Source of the DNA: Virgibacillus salexigens
GTDB taxonomy: Bacteria; Bacillota; Bacilli; Bacillales; Amphibacillaceae
Length of the DNA stretch: 64,000 bases
Reading direction: 5' to 3'
NCBI RefSeq assembly: GCF_014905415.1
Contig: NZ_BNEO01000001.1
Span: 372,001-436,000 of the forward strand
A program made the position numbers and the translations under genes. This document shows positions 55,873 to 64,000 of the stretch, one piece after another. Below the pieces are notes generated by a model, which saw nothing but the letters and a program-made list of their open reading frames with translations, was not told the origin of the DNA and made no database searches. Numbering within the stretch: position 1 is the stretch's first letter; the number at the start of each line of letters is the position of its first letter.

Positions 55873-56766
55873 TTAAACATTCATGTCCATATTTGGATCA
55901 AGTGCATCTCTTAATCCATCACCAACTACATTAAAGGCAAAAACGGTTAACATAATACCTAATCCTGGGATAATAGCCATATGCGGCGCTTCCCACATAA
56001 AATCCTGCCCTGCTGCTATCATTGCCCCCCATTCAGGCGTAGGTGGTTGCGCTCCTAATCCTAAGTAACTTAATGCAGAGGTTGATAAAATAGCAGTAGC
56101 CATTCGCATTGTCGCAAATACAATTAAAGGAGCAGTACAATTAGGAAGAATATGTTTTAATAAGATTCTTCTATCACTTGCCCCTAATGTTTTCATAGCA
56201 AGAATATACTCTTGTTGTTTTATGGATAACACACTTCCGCGAACGATACGAGCACAGCCTGGAATGGACCAAATACTTATCGCAATAATGACATTTATTA
56301 AACTTGTGCCAAGCATTGCTATAATTAACATGGCTAATAGAATTCCAGGAAATGCAAACAATAAGTCAACAACTCTCATAATCAATCCATCTAACTTTCG
56401 GTAATAACCTGCTAGTAGACCAAGACCAATTCCGCCGATCAATCCGATTGCTACGGAGCTTAAACCCACCACTAGAGATAGCCTCGCTCCATGAACCAAT
56501 CTCGACCACATATCTCTCCCATAATTATCTGTTCCTAAGATGTGGCCATCTGCCCCAGCTGCTAATTTGGTACCACTTAAATCCTGTTCATAGGGACCAT
56601 AACTCGATAACCAAGGAGCAAATACCGCTGCAATAAAAATGCTTGCGATGATTACAATCCCAATCGCAGCTAATTTGTTTTTAACTAAATCCCGAAATAT
56701 GGTGATCAATCGATGTTCCTTCCATGATTTCTCTTGTTTTTCCTTAAGCCCAGCTACCGATGACAT
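55873..56766 (-). CDS. Peptide ABC transporter permease, OppC/DppC type
   Basis: 297-residue permease. A cytoplasmic N-terminal tail is followed by the first helix (about 32-50) and DNYGRDMWSRLVHGARLSLVVGLSS, a DppC hallmark. The EAA loop is ILAMKTLGASDRRILLKHILPNC, and GAMIAAGQDFMWEAPHMAIIPGLGIMLTVFAFNVVGDGLRDALDP closes the protein, as in DppC/OppC. It lies 19 bases after the OppB-type permease gene. It forms the membrane pore with that partner. Confidence 0.95.
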   Translation of the reverse strand: MSSVAGLKEKQEKSWKEHRLITIFRDLVKNKLAAIGIVIIASIFIAAVFAPWLSSYGPYEQDLSGTKLAAGADGHILGTDNYGRDMWSRLVHGARLSLVVGLSSVAIGLIGGIGLGLLAGYYRKLDGLIMRVVDLLFAFPGILLAMLIIAMLGTSLINVIIAISIWSIPGCARIVRGSVLSIKQQEYILAMKTLGASDRRILLKHILPNCTAPLIVFATMRMATAILSTSALSYLGLGAQPPTPEWGAMIAAGQDFMWEAPHMAIIPGLGIMLTVFAFNVVGDGLRDALDPNMDMNV

Positions 56767-56785
56767 TGTTTACCTCCTTTCTAAC

Positions 56786-57724
56786 TTAATAACTTATTCT
56801 TGGGTCAATGAGTGCATAGATAATATCTACTACCAAATTGACAACTACAAATATGCCGGCAACTAATAATACCGTTCCTTGTACAATAGGAAAATCTCTT
56901 GCTGCTATCGCATCAATCATTAATCTGCCAACACCATTAATGGCGAAAACCTGCTCCGTAATAATCGTTCCCCCTAGTAGCCCACCAAAGTTAATGCCAA
57001 TGACAGTAATTACCGGAATCATTGCATTCTTAAGTGCATGTATCCATATTAACGAATGCTTGCGAACCCCTTTTGCTCTGGCTGTACGAATATAGTCTGA
57101 TCGAATTACCTCAAGCATAGATGACCTAGTCATCCTCGCAATAAGTGCTGCAGATGCCGTACCTAAAGTAATTGCAGGTAAAATTAACTCTTTCATGCCT
57201 TCTACTGTGTAAAAAGGGGAATTCAATCCACCTACTGGAAGTATTTGTAGGTTTACGGAGAAAATTAATATAAGCATTGCACCAAGCCAAAAATTAGGAA
57301 TAGAAACACCAGCTAAAGCGAAAGTTGTACTTGTCACATCAATCCAGCTATTCTGCTTTCTTGCTGAAATCATACCTGCAACGATTCCAATAATAATAGC
57401 CACAATCATACTAGCGGTTGCAAGCTTTATTGTCGCAGGAAATCGAGTAATAATTGCTTCTGTAACTGCTTGATTCGTTTGATATGAGTAGCCGAAATCT
57501 CCTTGCAACACTCCAGCTAAATAGTCAAAATATTGAACAACGACAGGCCGATTTAGTCCTAAATTTTCCCGAATAGCCTCCAAATCTGATGCGGTTGCAT
57601 TAGGACCACCAATGATAGTTGCAGGATCTCCTGGTGCAAGATGCATGCTCATAAAAACCAAAAACGAAATACCGAATAACAGCAATAGTAATTGTAAAAA
57701 CCGTCGAATAATTAATCCGACCAT
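56786..57724 (-). CDS. Peptide ABC transporter permease, OppB/DppB type
   Basis: 312-residue permease with six helices. It starts IIRRFLQLLLLLFGISFLVFMSMHLAPGDPA, and LNRPVVVQYFDYLAGVLQGDFGYSYQTNQAV follows, both DppB/OppB hallmarks. The EAA loop is SDYIRTARAKGVRKHSLIWIHALKNAMIPVIT. It is the first gene of the operon permease B, permease C, binding protein, ATPase D, ATPase F. A strong promoter lies about 60 bases upstream. Confidence 0.95.
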   Translation of the reverse strand: MVGLIIRRFLQLLLLLFGISFLVFMSMHLAPGDPATIIGGPNATASDLEAIRENLGLNRPVVVQYFDYLAGVLQGDFGYSYQTNQAVTEAIITRFPATIKLATASMIVAIIIGIVAGMISARKQNSWIDVTSTTFALAGVSIPNFWLGAMLILIFSVNLQILPVGGLNSPFYTVEGMKELILPAITLGTASAALIARMTRSSMLEVIRSDYIRTARAKGVRKHSLIWIHALKNAMIPVITVIGINFGGLLGGTIITEQVFAINGVGRLMIDAIAARDFPIVQGTVLLVAGIFVVVNLVVDIIYALIDPRISY

Positions 57725-57782
57725 TCATTCCTCCCCTTTCAATTGTTTCATTTTTCTTATTTTTCTATATAAATTAAATATT

Positions 57783-57811
57783 ATTCTATTTCACAATTCG
57801 ACAGTTGTCAA
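57783..57811 (-). promoter_or_regulatory. Sigma-A promoter of the peptide ABC operon
   Basis: On the minus strand TTGACA (57806-57811), 17 bases and TAGAAT (57783-57788). The start would be near 57776, about 52 bases before the ATG at 57724. Confidence 0.8.
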
Positions 57812-57827
57812 TATTATCAGCTGTCGA
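57798..57827. repeat. Inverted repeat spanning the -35 of the peptide ABC operon
   Basis: TCGACAG (57798-57804) and CTGTCGA (57821-57827) are perfect inverted copies on either side of the -35 box. It is placed like a repressor operator; no matching regulator is encoded nearby. Confidence 0.5.
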
Positions 57828-58254
57828 TTTAACCATTTTTTTAAATAATTACTTTCTTTTTTAAGGAAATATCCCTATAATTATTTCGTTTATGTCATTA
57901 GCACTATATTGTTGTTTATAGCTGCCATAACATGTTTAAATACCTTCAATTACATCGGAAACGTGGATAAAAAAGCACTAATCTTCATTATATATAGCGA
58001 TTCTGCACTGGCTGAAGTCTACATGAAATGAAGATTTTATCGTTACCACTGATCCCTTTATCATGATCCTGAAAATAGTACACGAAATCACTACAGAGTT
58101 AAATAAGTAGATTTTGCATAATGTTTTTAACTTGAATTTGTTACAGTTTTCTCTCCTGATACTACAATTCATTGTTATATGGCTGTTCCCATAGCTTATG
58201 TACGCTACGAATTAAATCAAATCAACTAAATTTAAACAGAAAAGGAGTTTTAAT
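57828..58254. other. AT-rich intergenic stretch with a long-loop inverted repeat
   Basis: No gene is recognised. AATCTTCATT (57980-57989) and AATGAAGATT (58027-58036) are perfect inverted copies with a 37-base loop. AAAGGAG and ATG at 58255 start a frame of only 18 codons (to 58311), perhaps the broken start of the fragment that follows. Confidence 0.5.
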
Positions 58255-58311
58255 ATGTCACAGTTTTCTCTTGAAATACGTCAACAAATGATGGGAGTTG
58301 TTATGATATGA

Positions 58312-58762
58312 ATGAATAGGGGACTCAAGAATCCTCACAAAACTGGAGATACTCTTAATCGGGGTAAATAGACGCCTGGTTGGCCAGAAATCACGGTCGA
58401 AAATATATATCGTAATTATTGTAGGAGCTGTGATATTGCTTCAACAAGTCACCGATCCTAATCCCGGGTTTATGGGTCATGCTCTCTCTGCATTATCCGC
58501 TTTGGACGGATTAGGATCCTTTGGAGCAGCCTTCATCATACGTATTCGATCCGCTTTTTCTTTTGACTTTCGTAAAGTATCCTGGCGGTGGCTCTTGCTG
58601 GGGTTGGCTCTCGGAGTGGCTATTAGTTACGTATCCACCATCGCAATCTACTATATGGGCTACACTTCAATGGATACCCAAGAAAGTTATCGCACCAGAT
58701 ATGATTTCCTTATTTATCCATATAATGGCCACAATCGTCTCTGTAATCTTTATGTGAATTAG
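58312..58762 (+). pseudogene. Degenerate membrane-protein fragment
   Basis: One frame stays open from 58312 to 58762 and encodes hydrophobic segments (IYIVIIVGAVILLQQ and WLLLGLALGVAISYVSTIAIYYMG) plus FMGHALSALSALDGLGSFGA, but it has no credible start codon with a ribosome site. Near its end a second frame gives a more membrane-like tail (MISLFIHIMATIVSVIFM), suggesting a frameshift around 58680. It looks like the N-terminal part of a polytopic protein, possibly of the CPBP type, but the family cannot be named. Confidence 0.4.
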
Positions 58763-58908
58763 TCATTTGTTTTAAATTAGTACGAATAGTATTAGCGATA
58801 ATCACACCAAGGATATGTTATCCTCAATTGAAGAATAGTCGATAAAGTTCCTTAGAACCATACCACTTAACCATTAAGTCGTTAGGTTTATTTAGTTGGA
58901 CCAATAAA

Positions 58909-58963
58909 ATCCGAACTACCCTTCCCCACTATAATTTCGTATACTCGGAATGATAGTTCGGAT
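58909..58963 (-). terminator. Probable terminator of the subtilase gene
   Basis: ATCCGAACTA (58909-58918) pairs perfectly with TAGTTCGGAT (58954-58963) with a 35-base loop; on the minus strand TTTTATT follows. It lies about 40 bases after the stop. Confidence 0.55.
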
Positions 58964-59002
58964 AGATCTGCCTTTTAATCAAAAATAACCGACTATGTTG
59001 TG

Positions 59003-60619
59003 TTAACGCATGAGGGCTATTCTATGTTGATTTACAAATGCAATGGCGACATCCTGATTCACTACTGTTTTCTTTAATTGTCGTTGAGTTGTTCCGACAC
59101 CCGGTACAATTGATGAAACTGCATCAGATGCATTTATTAATCCATAACCGTATCCATTATTGGGCGATTCAGGAAATTCGCTATCCGTCAATGGGTTAGC
59201 TGTCGATATAATCGCTTGTTCTATCTCATCGACGGTTAAACTACTATCTGCTTGTTTCATTAATGCTACTACTCCAGAAACTGCAGGGCCAGCCATGGAA
59301 GTTCCATTCCATCCGCCTTCATAGCCACCACCTGGTACACTAGAACGGATGTTTACACCTGGTGCTGAAATTTCAGGCTTTATTTCTTCATAAGGGGACG
59401 GTCCTTGTAAAGAAAAGCTACCTAGTTGATCATTCAAGTCCGTTGCACCAGTTGCAAATGATTCAGGGTAATTCGCTGGTACTGCTACCGATTCCGGTCC
59501 ACCTGGATTCGTAAGCGTCGTGTTGCCTGCTGAAAATTCAGGGAATATTTCTGCAGCTCTCCAATTTTGTACAACATCACGGTACCATTCATCAAGACCT
59601 GAACCGCCCCCCCAGGAATTATTAACAATATCTGGAGCCATTTCTACATGTGCATTTCCTTCAGCATCCGTCGGGGCTAATATCCATTCCGCTGCTTCTA
59701 ATAAATCTGCATCTGTACCTCCAGTGGCAGAAAATGCTTTTACTGCGATCCAATCTGCTCCAGGAGCAACGCCAATTTGGTTAGAGCCATCAGCTTCACT
59801 TCCAACCATTGTACCGGTTACGTGTGTACCATGGCCTTGATCATCATAAGGCGCTGCTTCACCTGCTGTTGCATCAAACCAGTTAAAATCATGACTTACC
59901 TCTCCTGAAGCTGCATCATAGCCACGGTATTTTTCTTTTAATGCCGGATGATCCCATTGAACCCCCGTATCTATACTAGCAACAGTTACACCAGAACCAT
60001 CAAATCCCATATCCCATACAGCGGGAGCACCGATACGCTCAACATTCCATTCTACATTAGCAATGCGTGAAGCAGGCGCTTCTGCATCTTGCCTAACTGC
60101 TGTAAATAATTCCCTTGTTTCATTAGGCAACACCTTTTCTACTTCCTCAAAACCGGCGATTTTATTAGCTGTGTCTTTTGTTGCTGTTACTGCCATCCCA
60201 TTTACAATATGGTACGACTTAAATGATTCTACATTACCTTTTTTAGCTTCTTCTGCTAGAAACTGCCTCACATTTTGCTGCGTATCCAACGATGTTTCCT
60301 TTAATTCGGTTAAGACAGCAGACCGTTGGGTTAGCTCAGCCTTCTCAGCAGTTACTTGTGCCCTTTGACTGGAAGCTTTTGCTTGTTTAGCCACCCTCAT
60401 CGTATCGGCTTTTTCACGAAATTTGACTAGGAAGGTTATTTTACTATCATCATTAAATTCGTTCACTAACCGCTTACTAACTTTTGCTTGTACCACCTGA
60501 TTGGATTTAGTACTTGTTTCTGCATTTACTACTGCTGGTGTGAATAATGAGAAAGTCATGATTGCCGATACAGCTATGCTAAAAACTGCTTTCATTCGAT
60601 GTCTCCGTTTTATTCTCAC
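59003..60619 (-). CDS. Secreted subtilisin-like serine protease (bacillopeptidase F-like)
   Basis: 538-residue S8 peptidase. GTG 60619 is the start, seven bases after GGGAGG. A signal peptide (hydrophobic 10-30, cleavage near VNA) is followed by an I9-type propeptide (about 60-170). The catalytic triad is D217 in ASIDTGVQWDHP, H263 in GHGTHVTG and S441 in NGTSMAGP, with oxyanion N366 in SAGN. The sequence around it resembles bacillopeptidase F, but the large C-terminal region of that enzyme is absent: the protein stops about 30 residues after the GLINASDAV helix. Single gene. Confidence 0.92.
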   Translation of the reverse strand: MRIKRRHRMKAVFSIAVSAIMTFSLFTPAVVNAETSTKSNQVVQAKVSKRLVNEFNDDSKITFLVKFREKADTMRVAKQAKASSQRAQVTAEKAELTQRSAVLTELKETSLDTQQNVRQFLAEEAKKGNVESFKSYHIVNGMAVTATKDTANKIAGFEEVEKVLPNETRELFTAVRQDAEAPASRIANVEWNVERIGAPAVWDMGFDGSGVTVASIDTGVQWDHPALKEKYRGYDAASGEVSHDFNWFDATAGEAAPYDDQGHGTHVTGTMVGSEADGSNQIGVAPGADWIAVKAFSATGGTDADLLEAAEWILAPTDAEGNAHVEMAPDIVNNSWGGGSGLDEWYRDVVQNWRAAEIFPEFSAGNTTLTNPGGPESVAVPANYPESFATGATDLNDQLGSFSLQGPSPYEEIKPEISAPGVNIRSSVPGGGYEGGWNGTSMAGPAVSGVVALMKQADSSLTVDEIEQAIISTANPLTDSEFPESPNNGYGYGLINASDAVSSIVPGVGTTQRQLKKTVVNQDVAIAFVNQHRIALMR

Positions 60620-61141
60620 AGCTATTCCTCCCATCGTTTTTAGATCAGATAAGAACCTTGATAAAGAACACCTGCTGTCTACCCTCCTTACAAATTTTGG
60701 CCCTTAGCTGACAGTGGTGCTTTTTTGAACGATCTAGGTTGTAATGAAAAGTATAGTAAAAGCAGCGAGAAAAAAGCTGTCGATTGCAGTCGAAAGAAAA
60801 GCCGTTATTGATAAATTAGTAGATTCGTAGCAAAATTCTCATGTTTTATCCTAGGTAATTATAATGAATTTCACTTATTAGATTTGCTTCAAATCAAATG
60901 TATACCTTGTTTTCAAGCTTTATTCGCAGCTTCAAAGCTCAATCATAAATTAGTATATTTTTACAAAAATGAATAATAACACCTATACTTCCTTTGGAAC
61001 CTACTATTTTTCCTCTTCATTTATAAGCCTTTTCTCGTAAATTTCCCTAAATACAGGAAGCAAATGTTTTTATCCATGGACTATTAGGGAATATAATAAA
61101 AATAATGAAGTGTTCTATTACTAAGTAAAGGAGTTTTTATC
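60620..61141. other. Divergent intergenic region between the subtilase gene and gabD
   Basis: About 520 AT-rich bases hold the two divergent promoters. Near gabD, GTTTTT (61066-61071), a 15-base spacer and GGGAAT (61087-61092) resemble a sigma-B promoter; TATAAT overlaps at 61093-61098. On the subtilase side TATACT near 60749 may be a -10. No gene or RNA motif is seen. Confidence 0.4.
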
Positions 61142-62536
61142 ATGACTGATTCGATTGTTGTTACAAATCCTGCTAATGGGGAAACGATTAAAGAGATTAA
61201 AAAGCACAGCAAAGAAGATGTTCAGATTGCTCTTAAGAAAGGACACGACTATTTTTCAACATGGTCGAAGGTCAACGCCCATCAACGTGCGAAACTATTA
61301 AACGCATGGGCGAAAAAAATTCGCGATGCCAAAGATGATCTTGCCGAACAAATGACGCTTGAAAATGGGAAACCATTAAAAGAGTCGTATGGAGAAGTAG
61401 AGTACGCTGCAAGTTATATTGATTGGTATGCTGAAGAAGCAAAGCGAATATATGGACGAACAATCCCTGCAAATACCGAATCAAAGCGTATTATAATTAG
61501 TAAACAGCCCGTTGGTTTGGTAGCAGCCATTACCCCCTGGAATTTCCCAGCGGCTATGATGACGCGTAAAGCTGCACCAGCACTTGCAGCAGGTTGTACA
61601 TTTATTGTAAAACCGGCTTCTGAGACACCATTAACTGGTATACGAATCATAGAATTAGCACATGAAGCTGGTATTCCAGAAGAAGCTATTCAATATGTTA
61701 CTGGATCAGGTAGCGTCATTGGAGATTTATTTACGGAAAGTGAATATGTTCGAAAAATTACATTTACTGGATCTACGTCAGTGGGTAAAGAATTAATAAA
61801 AAATAGTGCAGATACAGTAAAGCATGTAACAATGGAACTGGGTGGTCATGCACCATTAATTGTCGCCAAAGATGCAGATATCGAGTTGGCCGCCAAACAA
61901 ACCGTTGCAACTAAGTTTCGCAATGCTGGACAGACTTGCGTTTGCGCCAACCGGATTATTGTCCATGAAGATGTCGTTGACGACTTCTCTAAAAAATTGA
62001 TTGCAGAAGTAAAACAACTGCAGGTCGGAAATGGATTAAACGAAGGTGTTGATATTGGACCAATTATAAACCAAGGCGGTTATGAAAAAATCATTTCTCA
62101 TATTACAGATGCAAAGAAAAAAGGTGCCCAGGTGCTGTTAGGTGACCATTTCGATGCGAATAAAGAGAAAGGCTACTTTTTTGTTCATCCAACCGTGCTT
62201 ACAAATGTAACCAAAGAAATGGATATCATGCACGAGGAAACGTTTGGTCCAGTTGCTCCTATAACCACCTTTACTGAAATTGAGGAAGCCGTTTCTATTG
62301 CAAATCATACACCATTCGGCCTTGCCGCTTACTTTTTTACAAATGATTACCGAACAGGTACGTATCTCCATGAACAATTAGACTATGGAATTATTGGCTG
62401 GAATGATGGCGGTCCATCTGCAGCACACGCACCATTCGGTGGTATGAAAGAAAGTGGGCTAGGACGTGAAGGCGGCCTAGAAGGCATTGAACCATATTTA
62501 GAGACAAAGTACTTGTCCATTGGAAATTTAGAATAA
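61142..62536 (+). CDS. gabD: NAD(P)-dependent succinate-semialdehyde dehydrogenase
   Basis: 464-residue aldehyde dehydrogenase. It starts [13 protein letters not shown], with the cofactor site [38 protein letters not shown], the catalytic Glu in [11 protein letters not shown] and the nucleophile Cys in [14 protein letters not shown]. The end [35 protein letters not shown] is the GabD form of the C-terminal signature. It oxidises succinic semialdehyde to succinate at the end of the GABA route. AAAGGAG precedes the ATG. No gabT is adjacent; related semialdehydes could also be substrates. Confidence 0.9.
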   Translation: MTDSIVVTNPANGETIKEIKKHSKEDVQIALKKGHDYFSTWSKVNAHQRAKLLNAWAKKIRDAKDDLAEQMTLENGKPLKESYGEVEYAASYIDWYAEEAKRIYGRTIPANTESKRIIISKQPVGLVAAITPWNFPAAMMTRKAAPALAAGCTFIVKPASETPLTGIRIIELAHEAGIPEEAIQYVTGSGSVIGDLFTESEYVRKITFTGSTSVGKELIKNSADTVKHVTMELGGHAPLIVAKDADIELAAKQTVATKFRNAGQTCVCANRIIVHEDVVDDFSKKLIAEVKQLQVGNGLNEGVDIGPIINQGGYEKIISHITDAKKKGAQVLLGDHFDANKEKGYFFVHPTVLTNVTKEMDIMHEETFGPVAPITTFTEIEEAVSIANHTPFGLAAYFFTNDYRTGTYLHEQLDYGIIGWNDGGPSAAHAPFGGMKESGLGREGGLEGIEPYLETKYLSIGNLE

Positions 62537-62554
62537 GGTTGTCACTAGATGTTG

Positions 62555-62602
62555 AACGCCAATTCAATGAGCTTCCATTTCGCTCATTGAATTGGCGTTT
62601 TC
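62555..62602. terminator. Strong terminator between gabD and the NamZ-type gene
   Basis: AACGCCAATTCAATGAGC (62555-62572) pairs perfectly with GCTCATTGAATTGGCGTT (62582-62599), then TTC. It serves gabD and probably the convergent gene. Confidence 0.9.
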
Positions 62603-62721
62603 TTACAAAAAGTAAAATAGCTTAATCGTGTTTCGTTGCTTTCACAGAAACCAATTCCTTGCAATAGTGGGATTTTGTCACATGGAATTTCGATTTGAAT
62701 ACGCATTTTTGACAAATTGTT

Positions 62722-64000
62722 CTATTGATGTTGTAAATCTACTACAATACGTGAGTCATATGTTGGCGTTTCTATATCTACGGAAGGTTGCTTTAAATGA
62801 AATTCTGCCAAAAAATCTTCTCCCTCTACCCGATAATCAACATGCTCTATTACCGGGCTGTTCGAGACTGGTATACTTCCGCCTTCCTGAGCTAACTCAC
62901 CATCTATCTCTCCATATGGAATGGTTAATAACAAGCGATGATCATCTTCTTCCAAAGTATAATTGGTCACAGATTTATTTAAATCCAGTACGATTCGTGT
63001 ATAAGCATCGTGTATACCAAAACGGATGTTTTTAATTAACGTAGCAGATATATCAACGTTACGTACTGCTTTTTCTTCTCGAAAGGTTGCAATAATTTCA
63101 CCGGTACCTTCTTTGATTGCATAAAATTGATTATCTTCAACATTCCCTAATCCGTTTGAGACTTCCCAATTAATTTCTTCCGGGTTTATTTCTAGTTCCT
63201 CTCCCTTCTTATCAAAACCTTGTAAGGTTAGAGGGATTGTTTGCCCAACTGCAGCGGATAAATCCAATGGTAAGATACCAAGTACGGTTTTTTCTTTATA
63301 AGGCTTTACCCCTTCTGGATAAGGTCCATAAAGTAAGTATTGATTACGTACATGGTCAACCCAATTCGTCAATTCCTCTTGCCAACTATTGATAATCCTC
63401 TCCACCGGTTCCCCTTCTTCAATCATTTCAGCCGCATCTGAATCGCCAATTAGATTCGCGTATTTTTCTGTCATCGAAAATTGCGCTGGATCTTGATTAC
63501 GCATCGTATCTAAAAGCTGTAGTCCTAAGTTAACTAACTCTATTTTCTTAGGGTTTGTTATATGCACTTGGACACCACCGATTCGTTCCCCTTCATATGT
63601 TCCAAACATCGGTGTAAAATAAGCGGACCGAAATCGGACACCTTCTAGGCTCTTGGCATTCATTTCTTCCGCTAATTGCTCGCCATTAATCCATGGAGCA
63701 CCTACTAGTTCAAACGGTTTGGTTGTTCCCAGACCAGTTGTTAATGTTGTATCATCCAGTAGTTCTGTTCCTGCATACAGATAAGCGGTTTCTTGAGTGG
63801 GAATATTTGGTGAAGGTTGAATCCATGGCAATGCAGTATCTTCAAAATGCATAAAACGCTTCCAACCTTTCATTTTTGCTACCTTTAACGATACACCCAA
63901 ACTATATTCGTGATTCCACATCGTTGCTAGTTCCCCTACTGTCATTCCATGGCGAACCGGTAGCAAAAACCTCCCCATAAAACTAACCGCATCCGCTGAA
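62722..64000 (-). CDS. NamZ-type exo-beta-N-acetylmuramidase (DUF1343) with Big-like and AMIN-like C-terminal domains (partial)
   Basis: The frame enters from the right edge, so the N-terminus is missing; the ATG at 63978 is internal because the family sequence continues upstream in frame (SADAVSFMGRFLLPVRHGMTVGELA). The DUF1343 part has IPVRHGMTVGEL-like, WIQPSPNIPTQETAYLYAGTELLDDTTLTTGLGTTKPFELVGAPWI, and RFRSAYFTPMFGTYEGERIGGVQVHI, all strong family motifs. About residues 265-330 look like a Big-type beta domain (LSAAVGQTIPLTLQGFDKKG). The last 100 residues resemble an AMIN wall-binding domain (IRFGIHDAYTRIVLDL). NamZ releases terminal MurNAc from muropeptide glycans outside the cell. Confidence 0.85.
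   Translation of the reverse strand, partial: SADAVSFMGRFLLPVRHGMTVGELATMWNHEYSLGVSLKVAKMKGWKRFMHFEDTALPWIQPSPNIPTQETAYLYAGTELLDDTTLTTGLGTTKPFELVGAPWINGEQLAEEMNAKSLEGVRFRSAYFTPMFGTYEGERIGGVQVHITNPKKIELVNLGLQLLDTMRNQDPAQFSMTEKYANLIGDSDAAEMIEEGEPVERIINSWQEELTNWVDHVRNQYLLYGPYPEGVKPYKEKTVLGILPLDLSAAVGQTIPLTLQGFDKKGEELEINPEEINWEVSNGLGNVEDNQFYAIKEGTGEIIATFREEKAVRNVDISATLIKNIRFGIHDAYTRIVLDLNKSVTNYTLEEDDHRLLLTIPYGEIDGELAQEGGSIPVSNSPVIEHVDYRVEGEDFLAEFHLKQPSVDIETPTYDSRIVVDLQHQ

Noticed and set aside
58255-58311. 18-codon peptide gene with a good ribosome site
   Set aside because: Too short and without leader-peptide or toxin features; more likely the broken start of a lost gene.
59003-59120. Frameshift at the end of the subtilase gene
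   Set aside because: Other frames after the GLINASDAV segment close within a few codons and show no family sequence, so the given end is the best reading.

Overview
The window comes from a low-GC, endospore-forming Firmicute, most likely Oceanobacillus or a close halotolerant relative in the Bacillaceae. This is inferred from AT-rich codon use, strong AGGAGG ribosome sites, GTG/TTG starts, a T-box leader, cre and CodY-like sites, a GerAC germination lipoprotein, and a Bacillus-type ilv-leu operon. No rRNA, tRNA, CRISPR array, prophage or intact insertion sequence was seen.

Layout. 1-1394: two peptide-ABC ATPases on the minus strand (the operon continues off the left edge), with a CodY-like box over the promoter. 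1937-3094: an acyl-CoA dehydrogenase gene broken by an in-frame stop, then a degenerate dispersed repeat. 3621-10373: seven tightly packed plus-strand genes: rmlA, rmlB, a CsbB/GtrB-type polyprenyl-phosphate glycosyltransferase, a WecD-like acetyltransferase, an ArnE/F-like small flippase, wecE and a YkoS-like polytopic membrane protein. Together they suggest synthesis of dTDP-Fuc4NAc, its loading on a lipid carrier, flipping, and transfer to a cell-surface polymer. This is the most novel system in the window.

10419-14911: a GntR/LacI-type regulator and a sugar ABC importer lacking its ATPase. 15125-21069: a small anchored protein, a secreted lipase-like hydrolase, unknown membrane proteins, an SRPBCC protein and a YitT-family protein. 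21152-32640: branched-chain amino-acid synthesis, with ilvD as a separate unit and ilvB-ilvN-ilvC-leuA-leuB-leuC-leuD-ilvA as one operon driven by a sigma-A promoter, an upstream cre-like site and a T-box leader. 32901-37776: nitronate monooxygenase, aldo/keto reductase, a decayed NhaP2-type antiporter, a GntP-family permease with a perfect cre, and a small His-rich secreted protein.

37865-43533: a sialic-acid module (SSS symporter and nanA on minus; two GntR/FadR regulators, nanK and nanE on plus) with a FadR-like palindrome inside the nanA promoter. 43793-44986: an orphan GerAC. 45157-51871: an oligo-beta-glucoside/mannoside PTS module (IIB-IIC-IIA, GH1 phospho-glycosidase, LicR-type regulator, ROK fructokinase) holding a gutted manA remnant. 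52369-57724: a complete di/oligopeptide ABC operon. 59003-64000: a secreted subtilase, gabD, and the 3' part of a NamZ-type (DUF1343) cell-wall enzyme with added Big-like and AMIN-like domains.

Several genes are visibly decaying (acyl-CoA dehydrogenase, NhaP2, ManA, a small ORF at 52073 and a membrane-protein fragment near 58400), so this strain appears to be losing accessory functions.
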